From NCBI GenBank assembly GCA_910587275.1, contig CAJUMD010000077.1, positions 1 through 16,444 on the forward strand: a DNA stretch of 16,444 nucleotides, read 5' to 3'. Below are positions 1 to 5,861 of this stretch, in pieces. A program made the translations under genes and the position numbers. Below the pieces are notes generated by a model that searched no databases, was not told the origin of the DNA, and worked only from the letters and a program-made list of their open reading frames with translations. Each line of letters opens with the position of its first letter. Within the stretch, counting starts at the first letter, position 1. The stretch comes from an uncultured Kineothrix sp. (lineage in GTDB: Bacteria > Bacillota > Clostridia > Lachnospirales > Lachnospiraceae).

Positions 1-606
1 CTATGTAATACGTGGGTTCAAATAGTACATTTTATTTTGCGACAGTTCCTAAGCATTAAAATATATGATATTTCCCGGGAAACGGTAACGCATGAGCTGG
101 CGCATGCGTTTACGGGTGTTGTGGAGGAAGGAAAAGCATGGATGAACGAAGGCATTGCGGAATACTTTTCCATGTCGCTGTTTCCTGATTCTTCCAGAAG
201 GGAGGCTTTTTACCAGGGCGTAAGGAGCGATGTGCCGGATACGGGGGATTCCTCCGTGGATAATTATGTCAAAATGGAAGGCATGCCGAAGACTGCGGAA
301 GATTTGAATATGTCAAGTCTCATGGAAGCGTGCATCTTTTCCTACTGGAACGGCGAACAGGCATGGCAGGTTCCGATTATGACGACAAGCGTAGGGGAAA
401 GAAATTCCATTTCAAAATCCGCGACAGGGGCGGAACTGAATTACTGGGAGGCGGAATCGTTTGTGTCATATTTGGCAGAACTGGATTCCTTTGAATCGGT
501 GTGGGACTGCATGGTAAATGACCGGGATTTTGAGGAAATATATGGGAAAACATACCATATATTGAAAAAGGAATGGATGCGTGATTTGAGGAAAAAGTTT
601 GAATAA
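1..606 (+). CDS. Zinc metallopeptidase (HELAH gluzincin type), 5' end outside window
   Basis: The reading frame is open from base 1 to the stop at 604-606, so the start is probably upstream; a TTG at 37 is the first possible start inside the window but has no convincing ribosome binding site. The visible part has the zinc motif HELAH (His codon at 91-93), then WMNEGIAEYFS about 20 residues later. This HExxH plus downstream NEG(I)AEY pattern is typical of gluzincin peptidases: the two His and the later Glu bind zinc and the Glu of HExxH is catalytic. The remaining C-terminal ~140 residues are helical and Trp/Glu rich with no motif I recognise. Substrate unknown. Any signal peptide or membrane anchor would lie upstream of the window. 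Confidence 0.7.
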   Translation, partial: LCNTWVQIVHFILRQFLSIKIYDISRETVTHELAHAFTGVVEEGKAWMNEGIAEYFSMSLFPDSSRREAFYQGVRSDVPDTGDSSVDNYVKMEGMPKTAEDLNMSSLMEACIFSYWNGEQAWQVPIMTTSVGERNSISKSATGAELNYWEAESFVSYLAELDSFESVWDCMVNDRDFEEIYGKTYHILKKEWMRDLRKKFE

Positions 607-643
607 TGGGAACGCTTCATTTCGCATCCTAATCTGCTGTGGA

Positions 644-940
644 GTAACGGTTCAGCCTGAAATATTGTTTTCGCAGGTGGGAGGATGCAGAGGAAAATTT
701 CTTAACAGAATGTGGATACCCCAGGGAAATCGGGCATGGATGCCCGATTTAGCCCGATTCGGCATGGAGGCCGATAGAGGGCGTCCCGTAGCCGGTGAAA
801 CCTTTGCTCATTCTGTTTAGAAAAACCCGTTGAAAAAAGTGCACGGAAAACCGGGACAGGCACTCCCGCTGCCGCCGCCCCGCCAAAAAATCCCTTCCGT
901 GCGTCCGCTTCCAAACACAACATTCAGGCCGAACTGTTAC
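644..940. repeat. Putative MITE-like element bounded by 18-nt inverted repeats
   Basis: The left end (644-661, GTAACGGTTCAGCCTGAA) and the reverse complement of the right end (923-940, GTAACAGTTCGGCCTGAA) match at 16 of 18 positions. Similarity continues weakly inward (ATTG against GTTG a few bases later). The 297-bp interior has no credible coding sequence and carries a foldable RNA at 704-817. No clear target-site duplication is visible. A similar terminal motif (GGCCTGAACTGTTACC) occurs alone at 3755-3770. Together this suggests a short non-autonomous repeat family, but from one window it could be a structured intergenic region instead. Confidence 0.5.
704..817 (+). ncRNA. Putative structured RNA with two CANGGANG hairpins (CsrA/RsmE-like sites)
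   Basis: An outer 9-bp helix pairs 704-712 (AACAGAATG) with 809-817 (CATTCTGTT). Inside is a perfect 11-bp hairpin at 727-750 whose tip reads GCATGGATGC, then a hairpin CGGC-ATGGAG-GCCG at about 760-773, then a GC-rich 3' part. Both tips carry CANGGANG, the core of the published CsrA/RsmE consensus, with GGA in the loop. The strand is assigned because GGA is in the loops on the plus strand. I see no good promoter directly upstream and no clear U-tracted terminator on the plus strand, so it may be part of the upstream transcript rather than a free sRNA. Confidence 0.45.
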
Positions 941-967
941 CGGAAAATAAAAAAATAAAAAAAGGGC

Positions 968-996
968 TTGCAAAATATTATGGGATACTGTATAAT
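968..996 (+). promoter_or_regulatory. SigA-type promoter of tRNA-Gln
   Basis: TTGCAA (968-973), a 17-nt spacer and a consensus TATAAT (991-996). The predicted start is about 35 nt before the tRNA 5' end. Confidence 0.8.
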
Positions 997-1039
997 ACCA
1001 AAATGTAGCGAGCAGATAGCAAGCTGCTAAATAAGATAT

Positions 1040-1111
1040 TGGGCTATCGCCAAACGGTAAGGCAACGGACTCTGACTCCGTCATTTCAAGGTTCGAATCC
1101 TTGTAGCCCAG
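1040..1111 (+). tRNA. tRNA-Gln (anticodon CTG)
   Basis: The cloverleaf is complete: acceptor TGGGCTA (1040-1046) pairs fully with TAGCCCA (1104-1110); the D stem is GCC/GGC; the anticodon stem is ACGGA/TCCGT with loop CTCTGAC (1070-1076) and anticodon CTG at 1072-1074; the T arm is CAAGG-TTCGAAT-CCTTG. The discriminator is G1111. CCA is not encoded. The U1-A72 pair and G73 are usual for tRNA-Gln. It reads CAG codons. It is a single-gene unit with its own promoter and terminator. Confidence 0.95.
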
Positions 1112-1119
1112 CGAATGTG

Positions 1120-1150
1120 ACCCGGTGGATTGATTCCGCCGGGTTTTCTT
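1120..1150 (+). terminator. Intrinsic terminator of tRNA-Gln
   Basis: A 10-bp stem ACCCGGTGGA (1120-1129) with TCCGCCGGGT (1135-1144), one G-U pair, a 5-nt loop, and a T-rich tail TTTTCTT. Confidence 0.85.
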
Positions 1151-1193
1151 ATGCGTAGCCCTGCTGCCTGATAATATGGAATGAATTAGCAAG

Positions 1194-1222
1194 TTGATTT
1201 GTTATGGAAAGGATAATATAAT
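1194..1222 (+). promoter_or_regulatory. SigA-type promoter of the Rpn-like pseudogene
   Basis: TTGATT (1194-1199), a 17-nt spacer and TATAAT (1217-1222), 25 nt upstream of the ATG at 1248. Confidence 0.7.
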
Positions 1223-1247
1223 ATAGATAAAGGCGGGGGAAAAACTT

Positions 1248-1936
1248 ATGGACGGCACGAATGTGAAAAATAAAAATTATGACGAATGGGAAGAATTAAA
1301 CATATCCAATGATTTCCTGTTCGGGAAGATAATGCAGGATGCGGAGCTGTGCGGGGAGCTGCTCAAAAGAATCCTCCCGGAGCTTGATATTGACCATATT
1401 GAATATCCGGAACTGCAAAAAGGGATAAAGCCGGATGCCGATGCGAAAAGCGTAAGGCTGGATGTGTATGTCCGTGACGGAAAAAGTACGGTTTACGACA
1501 TTGAAATGCAGGTGGCAGACACAAAGGAACTCCCTAAAAGAACGAGATATTACCAAAGTATGATCGACTTGCAGATGGGAAGATGGATGATGTCAGCAAA
1601 GAATTGAAAGCATTTTTGGACTATGTGGCAGGGAAGAAATCGGAGGACTTATTTGTAAAGAGACTGGAAGAAGCCGTAAAGGCGGCAAAGAAAAACAGGG
1701 AATGGAGGCATGAGTATATGACGCTGTTAATGAGAGACCAGGAGAATATAGAAAAAGGAATAGAACAAGGAATCCGGCAAGGTATAGAGCGGAGTATATA
1801 TGGGATTATTGCGATATGCCAGGATTTGCATATGCCGGATGATGAGATTTCGGAAAAGCTGCAGGAGAGATTTAACCTTTCAGAAGAGGAGGTACGGGGA
1901 TATTTGAGGGAGGCGGAGAGTATCGGTTTGACTTAA
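1248..1936 (+). pseudogene. Rpn-family PD-(D/E)XK nuclease / putative transposase, internally deleted and frameshifted
   Basis: Two overlapping frames together resemble one Rpn-family protein. The first (1248-1607, 119 aa) has the N-terminal half: NDFLFGKIMQ, then the nuclease core with Asp72 (RLDVYVRDGK) and Glu86-x-Gln88 (YDIEMQ), then RTRYYQSMIDL. It then runs into an unrelated tail and stops. The second frame (1583-1936) resumes with the family's C-terminal half: a DVSKELKAFLDYVAGKK-like stretch, then NREWRHEYMTLLMRDQENIEKG with GIEQGIRQGIE repeats, then a helical end. The family's middle part, which as I recall it is of the order of 60 residues, is absent at the junction near 1575-1583, and the reading frame shifts there. 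The promoter and ribosome binding site (GGCGGGGG before the ATG) remain. The family promotes RecA-independent recombination in E. coli; this copy is probably inactive. Confidence 0.8.
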
Positions 1937-1980
1937 ACGGATGACCAAAGGGAAAATCGTAACGGACAGGAGGTAACGGA

Positions 1981-2322
1981 ATGAAAACGGAAAAAAACAG
2001 CGTATGGAATTTTAATAAAAACGTGGAAGCCGAGGAATGCGCAAAAGGCGTCAGGAGGAAAATCCTAAGTTACACCGACGAACTGATGTGTGTGGAAAAC
2101 CATTTTGAAACAGGGGCGGAAGGCGCCCTGCACCACCATCCCCATACCCAGATTACTTATGTGGTATCGGGGCGGTTTGAATTTACCGTCGGCGGAGAGA
2201 AGAAAGTGGTCGGCGCCGGTGACAGTATGTTAAAAAAAGACGGTGTGGAGCATGGCTGTGTGTGTTTGGAGGAGGGGATTCTGCTGGATATTTTTTCCCC
2301 GATGCGGGAAGATTTTGTGTGA
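1981..2322 (+). CDS. Small single-domain cupin protein
   Basis: A 113-residue protein with one cupin barrel. Motif 1 is seen as ALHHHPHTQITYVVSGRFEF (about residues 50-69), with the metal-binding His cluster and the G(R)FEF strand; motif 2 is GDSMLKKDGVEHGCVC (about residues 80-95), ending in the last metal-ligand His. Such proteins bind a metal and serve as small enzymes or sugar/ligand sensors; the specific reaction cannot be told. An AGGAGG precedes the ATG by 7 nt. It begins 44 nt after the Rpn relic with no separate clear promoter, so it may share that promoter. A terminator follows. Confidence 0.85.
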   Translation: MKTEKNSVWNFNKNVEAEECAKGVRRKILSYTDELMCVENHFETGAEGALHHHPHTQITYVVSGRFEFTVGGEKKVVGAGDSMLKKDGVEHGCVCLEEGILLDIFSPMREDFV

Positions 2323-2340
2323 CTTTAATGATAGAAAAGT

Positions 2341-2382
2341 AAGCGGGCAGGAGAGAAGTTTTCCCCTGCCCGTTTGGTTTTG
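2341..2382 (+). terminator. Intrinsic terminator after the cupin gene, possibly bidirectional
   Basis: AAGCGGGCAGG (2341-2351) pairs with CCTGCCCGTTT (2365-2375) with one G-U pair; the plus strand then reads GGTTTT. On the minus strand the stem is followed by a T-rich stretch, so it may also end the convergent operon whose last stop is at 2421. Confidence 0.7.
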
Positions 2383-2420
2383 GAGCGTGTTTGGAAAATC
2401 ATTTCTGCCATCTGCACGCC

Positions 2421-2939
2421 CTAATTTTTTTCTGCCAGTTTTTCCGCCGTTTTCAGGATTTTAATCAACGGGACGATCAGGATTCCGCAGAAGAAGTTGC
2501 TGACACCGTGGATGAAATCCATGGGCAGACCGGCAATAATCCATGCGACCATGCCCTGAAAATCCAAACCGTACAGGACTGCCTGTGCCGGGGCATACAG
2601 TGTACCGAATAAGAAACCGTGCGCCGCACATACAGCCATATATACGATGGGCTGTATTTTTTCCGGCATATTCCGGGGCAGCAGCATGGCTGCGCCCCAA
2701 AGGACAGCCCACAAATATAAATAAGGAATCCACCATGTTGCAAAGCCATACAGGACACCGTTTAATATGACATAGGTGTAAATAGGGTACAGGGCCTTTT
2801 TCCGGTAAACCACCGTGAAGGCAATGGTAAATACGCCTAACAGGTGGATGTTGGGTGCGAATTCCATAATAACTTTGGAAGCGTACATTACGGCGCCGAG
2901 CATGGAAAATACAGCGATTTCCCTTGTGGTCAGTTTCAC
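2421..2939 (-). CDS. ECF transporter substrate-binding (S) component-like membrane protein
   Basis: A 172-residue, very hydrophobic protein with about six membrane segments. The N terminus (TREIAVFSMLGAVMYASK) carries the small-residue A-x3-A-like pattern of the first helix of energy-coupling factor S components, which contacts the shared EcfT subunit. Length fits the family (about 170-200). It begins with GTG at 2939, overlapping the TGA of the upstream lipoprotein gene (GTGA), so the two are translationally coupled; an AAGG lies 7 nt before the GTG. No EcfA/EcfT genes are here, so it would use a shared energizing module encoded elsewhere (group II ECF). Placement under a cobalamin riboswitch suggests cobalamin or a corrinoid or cobalt-linked precursor as substrate; this is inference. 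Confidence 0.75.
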   Translation of the reverse strand: MKLTTREIAVFSMLGAVMYASKVIMEFAPNIHLLGVFTIAFTVVYRKKALYPIYTYVILNGVLYGFATWWIPYLYLWAVLWGAAMLLPRNMPEKIQPIVYMAVCAAHGFLFGTLYAPAQAVLYGLDFQGMVAWIIAGLPMDFIHGVSNFFCGILIVPLIKILKTAEKLAEKN

Positions 2940-3397
2940 TTTTCAACCTTGAAGGAGTAACTGTCCCCTTCCGTTATTTCCGTGGAATCCACACCGGTCT
3001 GCGCATATTCCCCATTGATGTAAAACGCCCAGTAAAAACCGTCCGTGTCGTAATCAGCAGTAATACCGTTGACGGTTTTCACATAAAGCCCGTAATCCCC
3101 TTCTTCCCCGGCAATAACGCCAAGTTCCGTCAGGGCTTCTCCTACGGTTGTTTTGTCCGTATGGATTTCCAGCGTGGTTTCACCGCCTTCTTTGTCCACG
3201 ATGGTGAGGGGGAATGTGGTACTGCCTTCACCGACCACTGCGCCGTCGGTTTGGACGGTTGTTCCGTTTTCCGCCGTGGAAGCGGTTTTGTCTTCTGTGC
3301 TGCCCTTACAACCGGTTGTAAACAGTGCCATAGCCACCATGAGCACCAAGCAAAGGATGTAGGACCGTGTGTTTCTGCTGCTTGTTTTTTTTCTCAT
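2936..3397 (-). CDS. DUF4430 / transcobalamin C-terminal-like lipoprotein
   Basis: Starts at the ATG at 3397 (AGGAG 8 nt upstream); the ATG at 3403 lies too close to the ribosome binding site. The 153-residue protein has a basic N terminus, a hydrophobic segment and a lipobox ALFTTGC, so it is predicted to be a lipid-anchored surface protein. A low-complexity Ser/Thr linker follows. The C-terminal ~95 residues match the DUF4430 pattern: TTVGEALTELGVI, GLYVKTVNGI, DGFYWAFYINGEYAQTGV, then EGDSYSFKVEK. This domain (Pfam PF14478) is related to the C-terminal domain of animal transcobalamin and intrinsic factor. As first gene after a cobalamin riboswitch and coupled to an ECF S component, it may present corrinoid to the transporter (inferred). 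Confidence 0.8.
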   Translation of the reverse strand: MRKKTSSRNTRSYILCLVLMVAMALFTTGCKGSTEDKTASTAENGTTVQTDGAVVGEGSTTFPLTIVDKEGGETTLEIHTDKTTVGEALTELGVIAGEEGDYGLYVKTVNGITADYDTDGFYWAFYINGEYAQTGVDSTEITEGDSYSFKVEK

Positions 3398-3564
3398 AAT
3401 CATTTCTCCTTTGGCTTTTTTTCCTCCGCCGGCCGGCGTCCGCAGCCGTGCATGAACCGCAAAACATATCGTAAAATGCATCATTTATGGAGGATTGGCG
3501 TTGACCGGATATTTCGACTTGGCATTCCGCCGGCCGTCCTTCTCGGATGTGCTCCAATGGATGT

Positions 3565-3660
3565 TTCCCCGGACTGTGGCTTTGGCCGGGTCAGGATGGC
3601 GGTTGGTTTCTATGCCTTACGGCGACGGGCTCGTACAGGATTTGCACCTGTTTCCCCGGA
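3565..3660 (-). promoter_or_regulatory. Cobalamin riboswitch
   Basis: On the minus strand, 3656 downward reads GGGGAAACAGGTGCAAATCC, then TGTACGAGCCCGTCGCCGTAA ending near 3616. This matches the cobalamin aptamer core (GGGAA-n-GGTG-n-AAATCC-n-CGG-n-CCCGC-ACTGTAA). Further 3' an AAAGCCACAGTCC (3583-3571) sits where the B12 box (AGYCAGGAGACC) is expected, though it is divergent. A GCGGG hairpin lies just upstream (3665-3690 region), so the full aptamer may extend to about 3715. No clear intrinsic terminator lies between the aptamer and the ATG at 3397, so control may act on translation. It precedes the lipoprotein and ECF genes. Confidence 0.85.
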
Positions 3661-3754
3661 CAACCCGCTATTTATCATAATCTTTTGCGGGGCATCCGTC
3701 AACCTGCAGTTTGTAAGGTTGATACGGCTGTTTGTTCCGACCGCGCAACCGTTT

Positions 3755-3770
3755 GGCCTGAACTGTTACC
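3755..3770. repeat. Solo copy of the inverted-repeat end motif
   Basis: GGCCTGAACTGTTACC matches the right end of the 644-940 element (GGCC-GAACTGTTACC) with one extra T; 11 nt (GAACTGTTACC) are identical. No partner copy is seen nearby. It lies upstream of the cobalamin riboswitch. Confidence 0.35.
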
Positions 3771-3798
3771 CGACCACGCCATATTCTTCCACAAATGA

Positions 3799-3828
3799 TT
3801 GCGGTTCTCCCGAAAACTATGTTATAAT
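3799..3828 (+). promoter_or_regulatory. Promoter of the thioesterase-cvfB operon
   Basis: TTGCGG (3799-3804), an 18-nt spacer and consensus TATAAT (3823-3828); the -10 lies in the small palindrome GTTATAATAAC. The ATG at 3911 is about 75 nt downstream of the predicted start. Confidence 0.6.
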
Positions 3829-3910
3829 AACACATCAGGGTATTTTGGATTGGATGTATCAGCGGGGGGTTCAGGTAAACCCGCGCAGGACGGAAAGGCA
3901 TGGTAGTGTT

Positions 3911-4639
3911 ATGTATCGATTTGGCAGCCGCATACGGTACAGTGAGGTGGACAGCAGTGGTAAGCTGACGCTTCCGTCATTGCTGGATTATTTCCAGGAT
4001 TGTTCCACGTTCCAGTCGGAAGATTTGGGGGTGGGGGTGGAGTACTTGGGCAGGAGGAACCTGGCATGGGTGCTTTCGGCATGGCAGATTGTGGTGGAAC
4101 GGTACCCGGAACTATGCGAAACCGTATCCGTGGGGACGATACCGTATGAGATCAGGAATTTTGTCGGATACAGGAATTTCCTCATGGAAACGACGGACGG
4201 AATGCGCCTGGCGTGCGCAAACACGATATGGATGCTGATGGACATGGGCAGCGGGAAACCGGTGAAAGCCACGCAGGAAATGCTGGATGCATATGAGACG
4301 GGGGAAAAGCTGGAGATGGATTATGCACCCCGCAAAATCATACTGCCCGCTGCGGAGGGTGCGGCGCAGGAAACGGTGGAAATAAAAAGCCACCATCTGG
4401 ATACCAACCGTCATGTCAATAACGGACAGTATGTGCGTATGGCAATGGAATACCTGCCGGAAGGCTATGAAATCCGCCAAATGCGTGCGGAGTATAAGAA
4501 ACAGGCGCATTTCGGCGACCATATACATCCTTTGGTATATACGGGGGACGGAACGGTTGCGGTTTCCTTAAACGGCAGGGAGGGACAGCCTTACTGTATT
4601 GTAGAGTTTTGCGGGAATGCGGACAGCAGGAAGGGGTAA
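3911..4639 (+). CDS. Acyl-ACP thioesterase (FatA/FatB-like)
   Basis: Hydrolyses acyl-ACP to free fatty acid in the cytoplasm. The 242-residue product has two hot-dog folds. The first shows YSEVDSSGKLTLPSLLDYFQ and a central helix with LGVGVEYLGRRNLAWVLSAW; the second has HHLDTNRHVNNGQYVRMA, the family's catalytic Asn/His region. Length fits bacterial members (about 230-250). The frame is open for hundreds of bases upstream, but that stretch covers the riboswitch and promoter on either strand, so ATG 3911 is preferred; a GGAAAGG lies 12 nt before it. The stop is 3 nt before the next gene, so the two form one transcript. Confidence 0.88.
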   Translation: MYRFGSRIRYSEVDSSGKLTLPSLLDYFQDCSTFQSEDLGVGVEYLGRRNLAWVLSAWQIVVERYPELCETVSVGTIPYEIRNFVGYRNFLMETTDGMRLACANTIWMLMDMGSGKPVKATQEMLDAYETGEKLEMDYAPRKIILPAAEGAAQETVEIKSHHLDTNRHVNNGQYVRMAMEYLPEGYEIRQMRAEYKKQAHFGDHIHPLVYTGDGTVAVSLNGREGQPYCIVEFCGNADSRKG

Positions 4640-4642
4640 GTT

Positions 4643-5476
4643 ATGATCAGACTAGGTGAAAAACAGGATTTGACAGTGGTAAAATTGGTGGATTTCGGGG
4701 TATATCTCGCTTCGGAGGAAGATAAGGAGGATAAAGTGCTGCTTCCACGTAAGCAGGTACCGGAAGGGACGAAGGAAGGGGATGTGCTGTGCGTATTTGT
4801 TTACAGGGATTCCAAGGACCGGCTGATTGCCACGACCCATGAAGTGCGGCTTACGCTGGGCGAGGTGGCGCTTTTGGAAGTGTCGCAGGTGGGGAAAATC
4901 GGTGCGTTTCTGGACTGGGGATTGGAGAAGGACCTGTTCCTTCCGTTCCGGGAACAGACAAAACCCGTACAGGAAGGGGAAGACTGCCTTGTGGCACTCT
5001 ATATTGACAAGAGCAACCGCTTATGTGCGACGATGAAGTTGTATCCTTACCTGAAAACGGACGGGGATTACCGGAAAGACGACCGGATTATGGGACGCGT
5101 GTATGAAATCAGTGAAAACTTCGGAGCCTTTGTGGCGGTGGACGATTTATATTCCGGCCTGATTCCGGTACGGGAAATTTACGGGGATATCAGGGTAGGC
5201 GACATGGTGGCGGCAAGGGTGACGGCGGTAAAGGAAGACGGTAAGCTGGACTTAAGCATCCGGGAAAAGGCATACCTGCAGATGGAAAAGGATGCCGAGC
5301 GCGTGATGGATGCCATCCGGGAATATGACGGCGTACTTCCCTTCAACGATAAGGCATCGCCGGAAACCATTAAAAAAGAGATGCAGATGAGTAAAAACGA
5401 ATTTAAACGGGCGGTGGGGCAGTTGTTAAAGGCAAACCGGATTATTATCGGGGAGAAAAGCATCCGGTTAAAGTAA
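4643..5476 (+). CDS. cvfB: CvfB-like S1-domain RNA-binding protein
   Basis: A 277-residue protein with repeated S1-type OB folds: residues ~1-62, ~65-135 (QVGKIGAFLDWGLEKDLFLP) and ~140-210 (GRVYEISENFGAFVAVDDLYSGLIP, DGKLDLSIREK), then a C-terminal winged-helix (LPFNDKASPETIKKEMQMSKNEFKRAVGQLLK). This order, three S1 domains plus winged helix, is that of CvfB/YitL, RNA-binding proteins of Firmicutes linked in Staphylococcus to virulence and RNA processing control. AAGGGG lies 7 nt before the ATG. It is cotranscribed with the thioesterase; no mechanistic link between the two is known to me. Confidence 0.88.
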   Translation: MIRLGEKQDLTVVKLVDFGVYLASEEDKEDKVLLPRKQVPEGTKEGDVLCVFVYRDSKDRLIATTHEVRLTLGEVALLEVSQVGKIGAFLDWGLEKDLFLPFREQTKPVQEGEDCLVALYIDKSNRLCATMKLYPYLKTDGDYRKDDRIMGRVYEISENFGAFVAVDDLYSGLIPVREIYGDIRVGDMVAARVTAVKEDGKLDLSIREKAYLQMEKDAERVMDAIREYDGVLPFNDKASPETIKKEMQMSKNEFKRAVGQLLKANRIIIGEKSIRLK

Positions 5477-5516
5477 GCGTTGAATGCCAGCGTTTTACAA
5501 AAAATGTATAATTTTC

Positions 5517-5545
5517 TTGCAATTATCCCATGATATCAGTATAAT
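5517..5545 (+). promoter_or_regulatory. SigA-type promoter for the small HPr-like gene and CPBP protease
   Basis: TTGCAA (5517-5522), 17-nt spacer, TATAAT (5540-5545): the same -35, -10 and spacing as the tRNA-Gln promoter. Confidence 0.75.
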
Positions 5546-5619
5546 CATGATGTGAAATGACAGCATATTTTAAAGTAAGGAGACCGCAGAATGGAAGGGC
5601 GGCCTGGAAGGAGTCAGGA

Positions 5620-5853
5620 ATGAAAGTACAGAATATCAGGGACATCGATAAGTTTTTTAAGGTAGTGGACAGTTGCTCGGGCAAGGTGGAGCTTGTGACG
5701 GGAGAGGGAGACAGGCTGAATCTGAAATCCAAACTTTCCCAGTATGTGTCGTTGGCAAATATTTTTTCCGACGGAACCATTGAGGAACTGGAAATTATCG
5801 CATATGAACCGGAAGATATTACGAAATTAGTAAACTTTATGATGGAGAGCTAA
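5620..5853 (+). CDS. Small HPr-like domain protein (77 aa)
   Basis: ATG 5620 is chosen because GGAAGGAG lies 7-8 nt before it; the earlier in-frame ATG at 5557 has no ribosome binding site. The product (KVQNIRDIDKFFKVVDSCSG, VELVTGEGDRLNLKSKLSQY, ANIFSDGTIEELEIIAYEPE) resembles small HPr-fold proteins common in Lachnospiraceae: a short strand-helix start, then a segment like LVSG(R)-x-DAKSIMGIF. The active-site His of true HPr is not present, so it is probably not a sugar phosphocarrier. It has its own strong promoter and sits 8 nt upstream of the CPBP protease gene. Its function is unknown; the HPr link is a family resemblance by eye. Confidence 0.6.
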   Translation: MKVQNIRDIDKFFKVVDSCSGKVELVTGEGDRLNLKSKLSQYVSLANIFSDGTIEELEIIAYEPEDITKLVNFMMES

Positions 5854-5861
5854 GAATACGG

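Noticed and set aside
841..900. Minus-strand hairpin AGTGC/GCACT followed by a T-run as a terminator
   Set aside because: No minus-strand transcript to end is visible upstream of it; the short stem may be fortuitous inside the repeat element.
749..1192. 147-aa open frame on the minus strand
   Set aside because: Runs through the tRNA-Gln gene and its promoter in antisense; no ribosome binding site or motif.
2924..3910. Long open frame upstream of the thioesterase in the same frame, which would give a 571-aa fusion protein
   Set aside because: It is antisense to the DUF4430 lipoprotein gene, crosses the cobalamin riboswitch and the promoter at 3799-3828, and its composition is not protein-like.
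5477..5500. Possible terminator after cvfB (GCGTTG...CCAGCGTTTT)
   Set aside because: The arms do not pair well enough to form a stable stem.
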